From assembly GCA_002314685.1 (NCBI GenBank), contig DCHB01000069.1, positions 1 to 12,862 on the forward strand: 12,862 bases of DNA. Direction: 5' to 3'. The first letter of the stretch is position 1. Each line of letters begins with the position of its first letter. The notes under the pieces were generated by a model. That model searched no databases. It had not been told where the DNA came from and saw only the letters and a list, made by a program, of their open reading frames with translations. Positions 6,363-12,862 of this stretch are shown here, piece after piece. A program made the translations under genes and the position numbers. The stretch is from Clostridiales bacterium UBA1763 (GTDB lineage Bacteria > Bacillota > Clostridia > Oscillospirales > Oscillospiraceae).

Positions 6363-6374
6363 TGAGACATCAAT
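6361..6374. promoter_or_regulatory. Candidate regulator site over the hydrogenase transcription start
   Basis: ATTGA-GACA-TCAAT is a perfect dyad abutting and overlapping the -10 box. It contains TGAGACAT (6363-6370), the same 8-mer as in the right arm of the palindrome at the regulator promoter (6075-6082). It therefore could be a second, weaker site for the same Crp/Fnr protein. Its position would make binding inhibitory. It also resembles FNR boxes (TTGAT-N4-ATCAA), but the TTGA-to-TCAA spacing is 2 bp shorter. Confidence 0.4.
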
Positions 6375-6393
6375 GCGTTAAAGAAAACGAAAC

Positions 6394-6400
6394 GGAAGGA
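6394..6400 (+). promoter_or_regulatory. Ribosome binding site that decides the hydC start (TTG)
   Basis: GGAAGGA runs directly into the ATG at 6400, leaving no spacer, so that ATG is unlikely to be used. The TTG codon at 6409, three codons further in frame, has an 8-nt spacing from AAGGA, which is ideal. Confidence 0.6.
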
Positions 6401-6408
6401 TGATTGTA

Positions 6409-6888
6409 TTGACAAAGGTTGACTTCAAGCTGATTGACTCCATACTCGAAAAGTATGGCTGTGACAAATCAAAGATTATTCCGATTATGCAGGAAATACA
6501 GGCGGAATATAAGTTTTTGCCCGAAGCGGCACTAATGTATGTTGCCGACAAAATTGGCGAAACCTATGCCGAGCTTTACGGTGTTGCTACCTTCTATAAG
6601 GACTTTTCTCTTAACGAAAAGGGTAAATACGTCATCAAGGTCTGTAACGGCACTGCCTGCCATGTCAGAAAGTCTGACGATGTTCAGGAGGCACTGTATG
6701 AGATTACGGGTATGAAGCCCGGTGACTACATATCCGCCGACGGATTGTTCACTATTGAGCGTGTTGCCTGCCTCGGTGCCTGCGGACTTGCCCCCGTCTG
6801 CACTGTCAACGGTGTTGTGCATCCGCAGATGACTCCTGATAAAATGCGTGCTCTCATTATGGATTTAAGGGAGGCTGAGCGTTCATGA
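6409..6888 (+). CDS. hydC: HydC: NuoE-like [2Fe-2S] subunit of trimeric [FeFe]-hydrogenase
   Basis: This small electron-transfer subunit belongs to a cytoplasmic NAD(H)-linked hydrogenase and is homologous to complex I NuoE. With the TTG start at 6409 it has 159 aa; with ATG 6400 it would have 162. The N-terminal helical part (IDSILEKYGCDKSKIIPIMQ) is followed by the thioredoxin-like [2Fe-2S] domain. Its ligands are C79, C84, C121 and C125 (CNGTACHVR and ACLGACGLAP), giving CX4C-X36-CX3C as in NuoE. LPEAALMYVADKIG and the ELYGVATFYKDF segment are also family-typical. The stop overlaps the hydB start (ATGA), so translation is coupled. It is the first gene of a three-gene operon and is divergent from the Crp/Fnr-transporter operon. 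Confidence 0.93.
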   Translation: MTKVDFKLIDSILEKYGCDKSKIIPIMQEIQAEYKFLPEAALMYVADKIGETYAELYGVATFYKDFSLNEKGKYVIKVCNGTACHVRKSDDVQEALYEITGMKPGDYISADGLFTIERVACLGACGLAPVCTVNGVVHPQMTPDKMRALIMDLREAERS

Positions 6889-8765
6889 AAATTCAATCAA
6901 GACAGATGCTTGAGGATTTCCGTGCTGAAAGTCTCAAGAAGTTAAATTGTCAGTCTAAGCAGATTCTTGTCTGCGGCGGCTCGGGCTGTGTTGCGGGCGG
7001 TTCACTTAAGATTTACGATAAATTCCGTGAGCTTATGGAGCGCAAGGGCATCAAGGTCGATGTCATTTTGCAGGACCATGTTGACCACGGTGACGCTGTC
7101 GGTCTGAAGAAAAGCGGCTGTCACGGCTTCTGCGAAATCGGACCTCTCGTCAGAATTGAGCCCGCAGGACTGCTCTACATCAAGTGCAAGGTTGAGGACT
7201 GCGAGGAAATCATTGAAGAGAGCATTCTGGGCGATAATGTTATCGACAGACTCGTGTATCACGATAACGGACGCTCATACAGCCGTCAGGAGGATATCCC
7301 CTTCTATAAACAACAGACTCGCGTTGCTCTTACAAATTGCGGACGCATAGACGCCGAGAGCATTGAAGAGTACATTGCCGTCGGCGGTTACTCTGCACTC
7401 TCCAAGGCACTGTTTGATATGTCTCCCGACGATATTATCAACGAAGTAACCGAGTCAGGTCTCAGAGGTCGCGGCGGTGCAGGCTTCCCGACGGGCAAAA
7501 AGTGGGCTCAGGTCGCGGCACATAAGGATGCACCCGTTAAGTACATCGTCTGCAACGGTGATGAGGGCGACCCCGGTGCCTTCATGGACTGCTCCGTTAT
7601 GGAAGGCAACCCCCATAAAATGATTGAGGGTATTATTATCGCCGCTATTGCCTGCGGTTCAACTGAGGGCTACATCTATGTCCGTGCGGAATATCCCCTT
7701 GCCGTTTTGCGTTTGCAGAAGGCTATTGAGGATGCTGAGGCTTACGGCATACTCGGCGATGACATTCTCGGCTCGGGCAAGAGCTTTAATTTGCAGATCT
7801 GCAAGGGTGCAGGTGCATTTGTCTGCGGCGAAGGTACCGCTATGCAGGAATCTATCGAGGGCAAGCGCGGTATGCCGAGAACAAAGCCCCCGAGAAGTGT
7901 TGACAAGGGTCTGTTCGATGCCCCCACCTCGCTCAACAATGTTGAGACCTTTGCAAACGTTCCCGATATAATCAACAAGGGTGCAAAATGGTATTCATCT
8001 ATCGGCACAGAGGGCAATTCGGGTACCAAGGTATTCTCCCTCGCAGGTAATATCAAGAACACGGGTCTTATTGAAGTCCCCATGGGAACGACTCTGCGTG
8101 AGATTGTATTCAATATCGGCGGCGGCGTAAAAAGCGGCAATTTCAAGGCTGTTCAGATAGGCGGTCCCGCAGGCTGTTGTCTGACAGAGGATCACCTCGA
8201 CCTGCCCCTTGATTTTGACTCAACTAAGAAAATCGGTGCAATTATCGGCTCGGGCGGACTTGTCGTCATGGGTGACGATACCTGCATGGTCGAGATTGCC
8301 CGCTTCTTCATGAGCTTCTCGACAAACGAATCCTGCGGCAAGTGCACAACCTGCCGTGAAGGCATTCCAAAAATCCAGGAAATTCTTGAGCGCATAACCC
8401 ACGGCACGGGCGAGCTTGAGGATATTGATATGCTTCAGGAGCTCTCTGCCGTCGTTAAAACCTGCTCACTTTGCGGTCTCGGCAAAAATGCAACAAATCC
8501 CGTTGTCAGCACTCTCAAATACTTCAAGGACGAATATATCGCCCACGTAAAGGACAAAAAGTGCCCTGCTGGTGTCTGCCGTTCACTGTGCACTATGTGG
8601 ATAGACCCCATAAAGTGCATCGGCTGTACCAAGTGTGCGCGTAACTGTCCCGTCGGCGCTATCACGGGTCAGCTGAGAAAGCCTCACACTATCGACGTTG
8701 AGAAGTGCATCAAGTGCCGTGAATGTAAGGTAGGCTGTCCCAAGCACGCTATAAAGGAGGTATAA
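6885..8765 (+). CDS. hydB: HydB: NuoF-like flavoprotein subunit of trimeric [FeFe]-hydrogenase
   Basis: This 626-aa NAD(H)- and FMN-binding subunit exchanges electrons between NAD(H), ferredoxin and HydA. Four parts are visible. (1) An N-terminal thioredoxin-like [2Fe-2S] domain has C30, C35, C79 and C83 (VCGGSGC, SGCHGFC). (2) The NuoF core has the glycine-rich FMN/NADH region GRGGAGFPTGKKW (195-207), NGDEGDPGAFMD and GAFVCGEGTAMQESIEG. (3) A [4Fe-4S] site, ESCGKCTTCREG, has C484, C487 and C490 with C530 in LCGLG. (4) A C-terminal two-cluster ferredoxin domain has C578, C581, C584, C588 and C608, C611, C614, C618. The extra ferredoxin domain is the arrangement known from electron-bifurcating HydABC enzymes. 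AAGGGAGG (6867-6874) is a strong SD. The start overlaps hydC by 4 nt. Confidence 0.96.
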   Translation: MKIQSRQMLEDFRAESLKKLNCQSKQILVCGGSGCVAGGSLKIYDKFRELMERKGIKVDVILQDHVDHGDAVGLKKSGCHGFCEIGPLVRIEPAGLLYIKCKVEDCEEIIEESILGDNVIDRLVYHDNGRSYSRQEDIPFYKQQTRVALTNCGRIDAESIEEYIAVGGYSALSKALFDMSPDDIINEVTESGLRGRGGAGFPTGKKWAQVAAHKDAPVKYIVCNGDEGDPGAFMDCSVMEGNPHKMIEGIIIAAIACGSTEGYIYVRAEYPLAVLRLQKAIEDAEAYGILGDDILGSGKSFNLQICKGAGAFVCGEGTAMQESIEGKRGMPRTKPPRSVDKGLFDAPTSLNNVETFANVPDIINKGAKWYSSIGTEGNSGTKVFSLAGNIKNTGLIEVPMGTTLREIVFNIGGGVKSGNFKAVQIGGPAGCCLTEDHLDLPLDFDSTKKIGAIIGSGGLVVMGDDTCMVEIARFFMSFSTNESCGKCTTCREGIPKIQEILERITHGTGELEDIDMLQELSAVVKTCSLCGLGKNATNPVVSTLKYFKDEYIAHVKDKKCPAGVCRSLCTMWIDPIKCIGCTKCARNCPVGAITGQLRKPHTIDVEKCIKCRECKVGCPKHAIKEV

Positions 8766-8769
8766 GGAT

Positions 8770-10449
8770 ATGAAAAGAATGATTATCGACGGCATTAGCT
8801 GTGAATTCGAAAATGCCCGCAACGTTCTTGAGGTTGCGAAGCAAAATCATATTGACATACCCAGCCTCTGCTACTGTGAAAGTCTTTCTGTTTACGGAGG
8901 TTGCCGCCTTTGCGTAGTTGAAAACGAACGCGGCGCTGTTGAAGCGGCTTGTACCATGGTCCCCAAGGACGGCATGGTTATCCGCACAAACACAGCAAAG
9001 CTTCGTAAGCACCGTCAGATGATTCTTGAGCTTCTGCTTGTATCTCACCGATCAGAATGTACCACCTGCGATAAATCGGGTAAATGCAAGCTTCAGGAAT
9101 ATGCAAAGCGTTACGGCGTTAAGGATGTGCGCTTCCCCATTAACTACTGCAAGGAGCCTATTGACAATTCCTCCGATTGCATTGTTCGCGACCCCTCAAA
9201 GTGCATACTTTGCGGCAAATGCGTCAGAATGTGCGCTGAAATTCAGAATGTTCGCGCAATCGATATTGCAAATCGCGGCTCCTCTTCCATTGTCTCCTGC
9301 GGCTTCGGCAGAAAGCTCGCCGATTCCGACTGTGTCGGCTGCGGTCAGTGTGCCGCTGTCTGCCCCACGGGTGCTCTGATGATTAAAAACGAAGTATCCG
9401 AGATGTGGAAGGCAATTTACAATTCGAGCAAATCCGTTGCTGTTCAGGTTGCACCTGCTGTACGCGTCGGCATTGCCGAGGAATTCGGTCTTCCCGCCGA
9501 TGTTCCCGTTATGGGCAAGATTGTCACCGCACTTAGAATGCTGGGTGTTGATTATATTTTTGACACCTCTCTTACTGCCGACCTCACCATTATGGAGGAA
9601 TCTGCGGAGTTTATGGAAAAGCTCAAAAACGGCGACAAGCTTCCGATGTTCACCTCCTGCTGTCCTGCATGGATTAAACGCGTAGAGAATAAATATCCGC
9701 ATCTGATGCCTCAGGTTTCAACCTGCGGCTCACCTATGGAAATGTTCGGTGCTCTTATCCGTCAGCAGTACGCCGATGAGGATGTCTTCTCCGTTGCCGT
9801 TATGCCCTGCACCGCCAAGAAGGCTGAGGCAAAGCGTCCCGAGCTTATAAAGGACGATGAGAGGCTTGTTGACCTTGTCCTCACAACGCAGGAGCTTGCC
9901 CGTATGATTGATGAAGCGGGTATCGACTTTGCTCATCTGCCCGACTCCGAGCCCGATTCGCCCTTTAATACCTACACGGGCGCAGGCGTTATCTTCGGCG
10001 TAACAGGCGGCGTTACCGAGGCTGTTATCCGCCATGTACTCGGTGCAACAACGGATGAGAGCATCTGTAAGATTGCAGAATGCGGTGTACGCGGTCTTGA
10101 AGGGATTAAAGCCTTTGAGATTACAGCAGGCGATGTTCAGCTCAAGATTGCTGTTGCAAACGGACTTGCCAATGCTGATAAGCTCATTGAGAAAATCGAG
10201 TCGGGAGAGGAATTCTTCCATTTTGTTGAGATTATGGCTTGTCCCAACGGATGTATCGGCGGCGGCGGTCAGCCCTCTGCTTGTCAGGTACGCAAGGCCG
10301 AGAGATATGAAGGCATCTTTGTTGCCGACAGTGAATGCTCACTTCGCTCCTCCGAGCAAAACCCCGCGCTTGACGGAGTTTACAAGCTGCTTCGCAACAG
10401 AGCTCACGACCTGCTTCATGTTCATTATCCCGACCATAAGGCAGAATAA
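8770..10449 (+). CDS. hydA: HydA: catalytic [FeFe]-hydrogenase subunit (H-cluster)
   Basis: This 559-aa protein is the H2-evolving or H2-oxidising subunit. In order it has a [2Fe-2S] domain with C34, C45, C48 and C61; a His-ligated [4Fe-4S] site with H93, C97, C100 and C106 (HX3CX2CX5C); and two ferredoxin-type [4Fe-4S] clusters with C145, C148, C151, C155 and C188, C191, C194, C198. The H-cluster domain has all three signatures: L1 TSCCPAW (C297 proton relay, C298 ligand), L2 MPCTAKKAE (C347, K350) and L3 MACPNGCIGGGGQP (M489, C491, C495). These correspond to C299/C300, C355/K358 and M497/C499/C503 of the Clostridium pasteurianus enzyme CpI. All catalytic residues are intact, as in prototypical group A enzymes. 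The C-terminal extra [2Fe-2S] domain of the Thermotoga protein is absent. It starts 4 nt after hydB with AAAGGAGG (8753-8760). Maturases HydEFG are not in the window. Confidence 0.97.
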   Translation: MKRMIIDGISCEFENARNVLEVAKQNHIDIPSLCYCESLSVYGGCRLCVVENERGAVEAACTMVPKDGMVIRTNTAKLRKHRQMILELLLVSHRSECTTCDKSGKCKLQEYAKRYGVKDVRFPINYCKEPIDNSSDCIVRDPSKCILCGKCVRMCAEIQNVRAIDIANRGSSSIVSCGFGRKLADSDCVGCGQCAAVCPTGALMIKNEVSEMWKAIYNSSKSVAVQVAPAVRVGIAEEFGLPADVPVMGKIVTALRMLGVDYIFDTSLTADLTIMEESAEFMEKLKNGDKLPMFTSCCPAWIKRVENKYPHLMPQVSTCGSPMEMFGALIRQQYADEDVFSVAVMPCTAKKAEAKRPELIKDDERLVDLVLTTQELARMIDEAGIDFAHLPDSEPDSPFNTYTGAGVIFGVTGGVTEAVIRHVLGATTDESICKIAECGVRGLEGIKAFEITAGDVQLKIAVANGLANADKLIEKIESGEEFFHFVEIMACPNGCIGGGGQPSACQVRKAERYEGIFVADSECSLRSSEQNPALDGVYKLLRNRAHDLLHVHYPDHKAE

Positions 10450-10461
10450 TTATCATATTAC

Positions 10462-10494
10462 TAATACCCTCACAGCTTGTGAGGGTATTATTTT
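10462..10494 (+). terminator. Intrinsic terminator of the hydrogenase operon
   Basis: TAATACCCTCACA (10462-10474) pairs perfectly with TGTGAGGGTATTA (10478-10490) around GCT. TTTT follows, and more T-rich sequence continues beyond it. The hairpin starts 13 nt after the hydA stop. Confidence 0.85.
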
Positions 10495-10540
10495 GGCAGT
10501 TTTTCAGTTTTTGTTTCAAAATTATTAAGAATTTACACTT

Positions 10541-10568
10541 TTGCTGGAAAAATGTCTGATTGTATGAT
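10541..10568 (+). promoter_or_regulatory. Possible promoter of the lipoprotein gene
   Basis: TATGAT (10563-10568, 5 of 6) is a good -10 candidate, with a weak TTGCTG -35 (10541-10546) 16 bp upstream. TATATT at 10568-10573 with TGGAAA (10545-10550) is an alternative. Because a terminator precedes it, a promoter is expected somewhere in this gap. Confidence 0.4.
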
Positions 10569-10611
10569 ATATTAAAGATTGATATTTTATTTGTTTGATT
10601 GGAGATTGCTT

Positions 10612-12705
10612 ATGCGTAGATTTGCTGCCGTATTTCTGGCACTTACACTCATATTCGGTCTTTGTGCGTGCGGTAACAAGGAGGAAGTTGTTACCGAAAG
10701 AGACTGCGGTCTGTATATTACTATCGAGGCTGACGATGTTTATGCCGTCTCCTACGGCACTGCCTCGGGCTCAGAATCCTATGAAAATGCTGATAAAACA
10801 GCGCTCAGCGTCAACGATGTAGTTCACTTCGATTTTGCGGGCGATGCCGCTGAGGGCACAGAAAGCTGTATTATTGACTACACAGTCTGCATTTACAGCG
10901 CAGACCTCGATGTTCTTGCAACGAACTCCTTCAGCAGTGATTTTGCAAGCATGGCAAAAATCGAGCTTACCGTTACAGCCGACCACAGAATTATTGACAC
11001 TAACGACAAGCTTGTATGCGGCGGTGATACCGTTATTAGCTTCTCTACTGAAAAGCCCGAGACCGCTGTCAGCGTCAGCTTCCCCAATGTCAGTATGCCC
11101 AACCGCGAGAATGCCGCGAAGGCAATTAACGCATCTATTAAATCACTCAACGAGGCATTGACGGGTGATCAGCTCAGCAGTCTGCGCAGTACATACAAGA
11201 AGAACATTGCGGATGCCAAGGAGGATGCAAAAACCGACAGCTTCAGCCTTTACCGCTATGTTTCCGTTGCAAGGGCTGACAGTGCGGTTGTTTCCTTCAA
11301 GATGACGGATAAGGCAAATCTCGGTACTGAAAAATCCACTGCAGTTACAGGACATAACTACAATTCACAGACGGGCGCAGAGCTTAAGCTCTCCGATATT
11401 TCCGCTAACCTTGAGAAGCTGAAAAGCGTCTGCACCGAGGATATTTTCAGCACACTTACGGATGACAGCAAATACGAAAATCTTCTGTTTAACGAGGGCT
11501 ACACCGATAAGCTTCAGGAGCTTGTTTCCGACGGGCATTGGTATCTGAACAGCGAAGGTCTTGTTATTGCAATAAACCCCGGTGAGATTGCCGCGGTATC
11601 TAAGGGCGCTTTTGAATTTACAATCAGCTACGATGTTCTCGCCGATAACATAAAAGAGGAATACCTCCCTGTAAAAGCCGAAGGTCTTACGGGCGATATT
11701 ACCGCCTGCCTTGCATCCGAGGCTGATACAAACGGCTTGACGATAGTCGGCGATGAGGCTGACAGCGATATAAAAGCAGTTTTGGTAACTGTCAGCGGCA
11801 ACATTTACAATGTCACGGTTTCAAACGCGACCTACACAAAGTCAAGCGGCAAATATACAATCGGCTCTCAGATTTGGTACTGCTCCGACCTTGAGCAGGG
11901 CGCGGCATTTGCGATTAACAAGGAGCTTAAAGCCTCGCCGAATATTTGCGTAACTTTCACCCGCCCCGACGGCACAGTTGAGCACAGACTGCTTTCAATC
12001 AGTAAGGGCGTGGTGAATGTTACAGACCCCGACGGCGGAGAGACGGGCACTGTCATCACCTCTAAGCTTCCCTACTCTGTCGATATTAACGGCGACGGCG
12101 CAAAGGAAAACGTTGATGTTCAGCTTAAAGACAAAGCCGCAACGGTAACAGTCGGTACAGCTTCCGCAACGGCGGCAATAAGCAAGCTTACAAATGCTCG
12201 TCTTTACGACATTAACTCCGACGGCAGTCTTGAGGTGTTTATCGAGGGCGAAAACGCCGACGGCGATGAGGTTTGCTACTGCTTTGAAAACGGTGATGGC
12301 TTGACTGCCGTGAAATTCGGCGATGACGGATTTGCTCAGGGAAGCATAAAATGCTTTAACGGCACCGAGCTTGTACTCACAAAAAGCGTTGACATTCTCG
12401 GCACATATACAGCAGAAGCAGCATACAACTACAAAAGCTCAAAACTCGTCAAAAGCTCGGAAAAGATAAGCTTCGGCGATATGAGCTATGTCACGACCTC
12501 AAAGGAGCTTCCTCTTGCTGACGGCACAATTCTACCCGCCGACTACAAGCTTAAATTTACCGAGACAGACGGAAGCTCATATATAAGCTTTAAGACAAGC
12601 GAAGGTCTAACAGGCAAGATTGCAATTAAAAAGACCGATTCGGGTTGGACAATTAACGGCAATGCCGACACGAGCTATTTTGATTCGCTCCCCTACGCTG
12701 ACTAA
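10612..12705 (+). CDS. Large secreted lipoprotein with DUF3298/RsiV-like region
   Basis: This 697-aa protein has a lipoprotein signal peptide (MRRFAAVFLALTLIFG, lipobox LCA|C with C20), so it is anchored outside the cell membrane. The ATG at 10612 was chosen over 10579 because GGAG (10601-10604) lies 7 nt upstream and the signal peptide then starts correctly. About residues 240-355 resemble the DUF3298/RsiV-type domain: HNYNSQTGAELKLSDI (from H248), then WYLNSEGLVIAINPGEIA (from W310) and GAFEFTISYDVLADNIKEEY. The C-terminal third carries two Ca-binding-like loops 42 residues apart, DINGDGAKE (D491-E499) and DINSDGSLE (D533-E541), as in FG-GAP or EF-hand-like repeats. No catalytic motif was recognised. 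It has its own transcription unit after hydABC. The function is unknown; sensing or binding at the cell surface is only a guess. Confidence 0.8.
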   Translation: MRRFAAVFLALTLIFGLCACGNKEEVVTERDCGLYITIEADDVYAVSYGTASGSESYENADKTALSVNDVVHFDFAGDAAEGTESCIIDYTVCIYSADLDVLATNSFSSDFASMAKIELTVTADHRIIDTNDKLVCGGDTVISFSTEKPETAVSVSFPNVSMPNRENAAKAINASIKSLNEALTGDQLSSLRSTYKKNIADAKEDAKTDSFSLYRYVSVARADSAVVSFKMTDKANLGTEKSTAVTGHNYNSQTGAELKLSDISANLEKLKSVCTEDIFSTLTDDSKYENLLFNEGYTDKLQELVSDGHWYLNSEGLVIAINPGEIAAVSKGAFEFTISYDVLADNIKEEYLPVKAEGLTGDITACLASEADTNGLTIVGDEADSDIKAVLVTVSGNIYNVTVSNATYTKSSGKYTIGSQIWYCSDLEQGAAFAINKELKASPNICVTFTRPDGTVEHRLLSISKGVVNVTDPDGGETGTVITSKLPYSVDINGDGAKENVDVQLKDKAATVTVGTASATAAISKLTNARLYDINSDGSLEVFIEGENADGDEVCYCFENGDGLTAVKFGDDGFAQGSIKCFNGTELVLTKSVDILGTYTAEAAYNYKSSKLVKSSEKISFGDMSYVTTSKELPLADGTILPADYKLKFTETDGSSYISFKTSEGLTGKIAIKKTDSGWTINGNADTSYFDSLPYAD

Positions 12706-12710
12706 ATGAT

Positions 12711-12741
12711 AATATACGGTGCGTTCTACGCACCGTATATT
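12711..12741. repeat. Perfect inverted repeat just after the lipoprotein gene
   Basis: AATATACGGTGCG (12711-12723) and CGCACCGTATATT (12729-12741) are exact reverse complements. T12724-A12728 extend the stem, leaving a TCT loop. No T-run follows, so by itself it is a 3' stabilising hairpin rather than a normal terminator. Confidence 0.7.
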
Positions 12742-12747
12742 CAGCTT

Positions 12748-12776
12748 GTCAAAAAAGTCCCTCGGCCTTTTTTGAC
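12748..12776. terminator. Bidirectional terminator-like hairpin
   Basis: GTCAAAAAAG (12748-12757) pairs with CTTTTTTGAC (12767-12776) around a 9-nt loop. The A-rich left arm and T-rich right arm suit termination in both directions. It is probably the terminator of the lipoprotein gene. Confidence 0.6.
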
Positions 12777-12787
12777 TGCGCCGAAAA

Positions 12788-12862
12788 GCCGACAAAAAAA
12801 TGCACAAATATTTCTGTGCATTTTAGAAAAAGCCTCTAAAAACGAGGCTTTTTGTTGTCGGC
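12788..12862. terminator. Nested hairpin array at the right edge
   Basis: An outer stem, GCCGACAA (12788-12795) with TTGTCGGC (12855-12862), encloses two perfect 10-bp hairpins. These are AAAATGCACA/TGTGCATTTT (12797-12806 and 12815-12824) and AAAAAGCCTC/GAGGCTTTTT (12827-12836 and 12844-12853). The inner ones look like tandem intrinsic terminators, possibly one for each strand. The window ends exactly at the outer arm, so the structure may continue. Confidence 0.55.

Noticed and set aside
7624..7971. 115-codon plus-strand frame inside hydB.
   Set aside because: It is out of frame with a well-supported gene, and its arginine- and serine-rich low-complexity translation is typical of a shadow frame.
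9727..9735. Glycine in STCGSP of HydA where CpI has a lysine (STAKSP) looked like loss of a conserved active-site lysine.
   Set aside because: The essential lysine (K358 of CpI) lies in the L2 motif MPCTxKK, which is intact here (MPCTAKK, K350). The STxxSP lysine is not the catalytic one.
9730..10221. 163-codon open frame antisense to hydA (also 9196-9702).
   Set aside because: Both are complementary to coding sequence with intact H-cluster motifs. They have no plausible promoter, SD or protein family.

Overview
The window looks like a piece of chromosome from a fermentative anaerobe of the class Clostridia, most likely an Oscillospiraceae/Ruminococcaceae-type gut or rumen bacterium. The basis is a trimeric [FeFe]-hydrogenase, an amylomaltase, a YitT-family membrane protein, AGGAGG-type ribosome binding sites, intrinsic terminators and low-to-mid G+C. 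The taxonomic assignment is inference. No tRNA, rRNA, CRISPR array, transposase or integrase was seen.

Layout, left to right. (1) 1-840: an AT-rich stretch with one small unknown six-helix membrane protein (158-697). A terminator-like hairpin precedes it, and a dyad plus a very strong bidirectional terminator follow it. (2) 875-3124: a carbohydrate unit with an extended -10 promoter, a cre-like box, malQ (1003-2508) and an overlapping YitT-family gene (2480-3109). (3) 3106-6050, minus strand: a tightly packed operon of a Crp/Fnr-family regulator, a lipoprotein substrate-binding protein, a NitT/TauT-type permease and a short ABC ATPase. It converges on the yitT-like gene, and both stop codons lie in the loop of one shared terminator. 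(4) 6051-6408: a divergent regulatory region. It has a consensus-like promoter for the regulator with a perfect 16-bp palindrome just downstream, and a promoter for the hydrogenase whose -10/start region carries the same 8-mer as that palindrome. (5) 6409-10449: hydC-hydB-hydA, the three subunits of an NAD(H)/ferredoxin-linked, probably electron-bifurcating [FeFe]-hydrogenase, closed by a terminator. (6) 10612-12705: a large secreted lipoprotein with a DUF3298/RsiV-like region and two Ca-binding-like loops. It is followed by a run of hairpins to the end of the window.

The most interesting reading is the centre. A Crp/Fnr regulator probably represses itself and its transporter operon, and may also act on the hydrogenase promoter through the shared TGAGACAT sequence. 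That would tie uptake of an unknown small molecule to H2 metabolism. The dyads and promoters are visible in the sequence; the regulatory link is inference.
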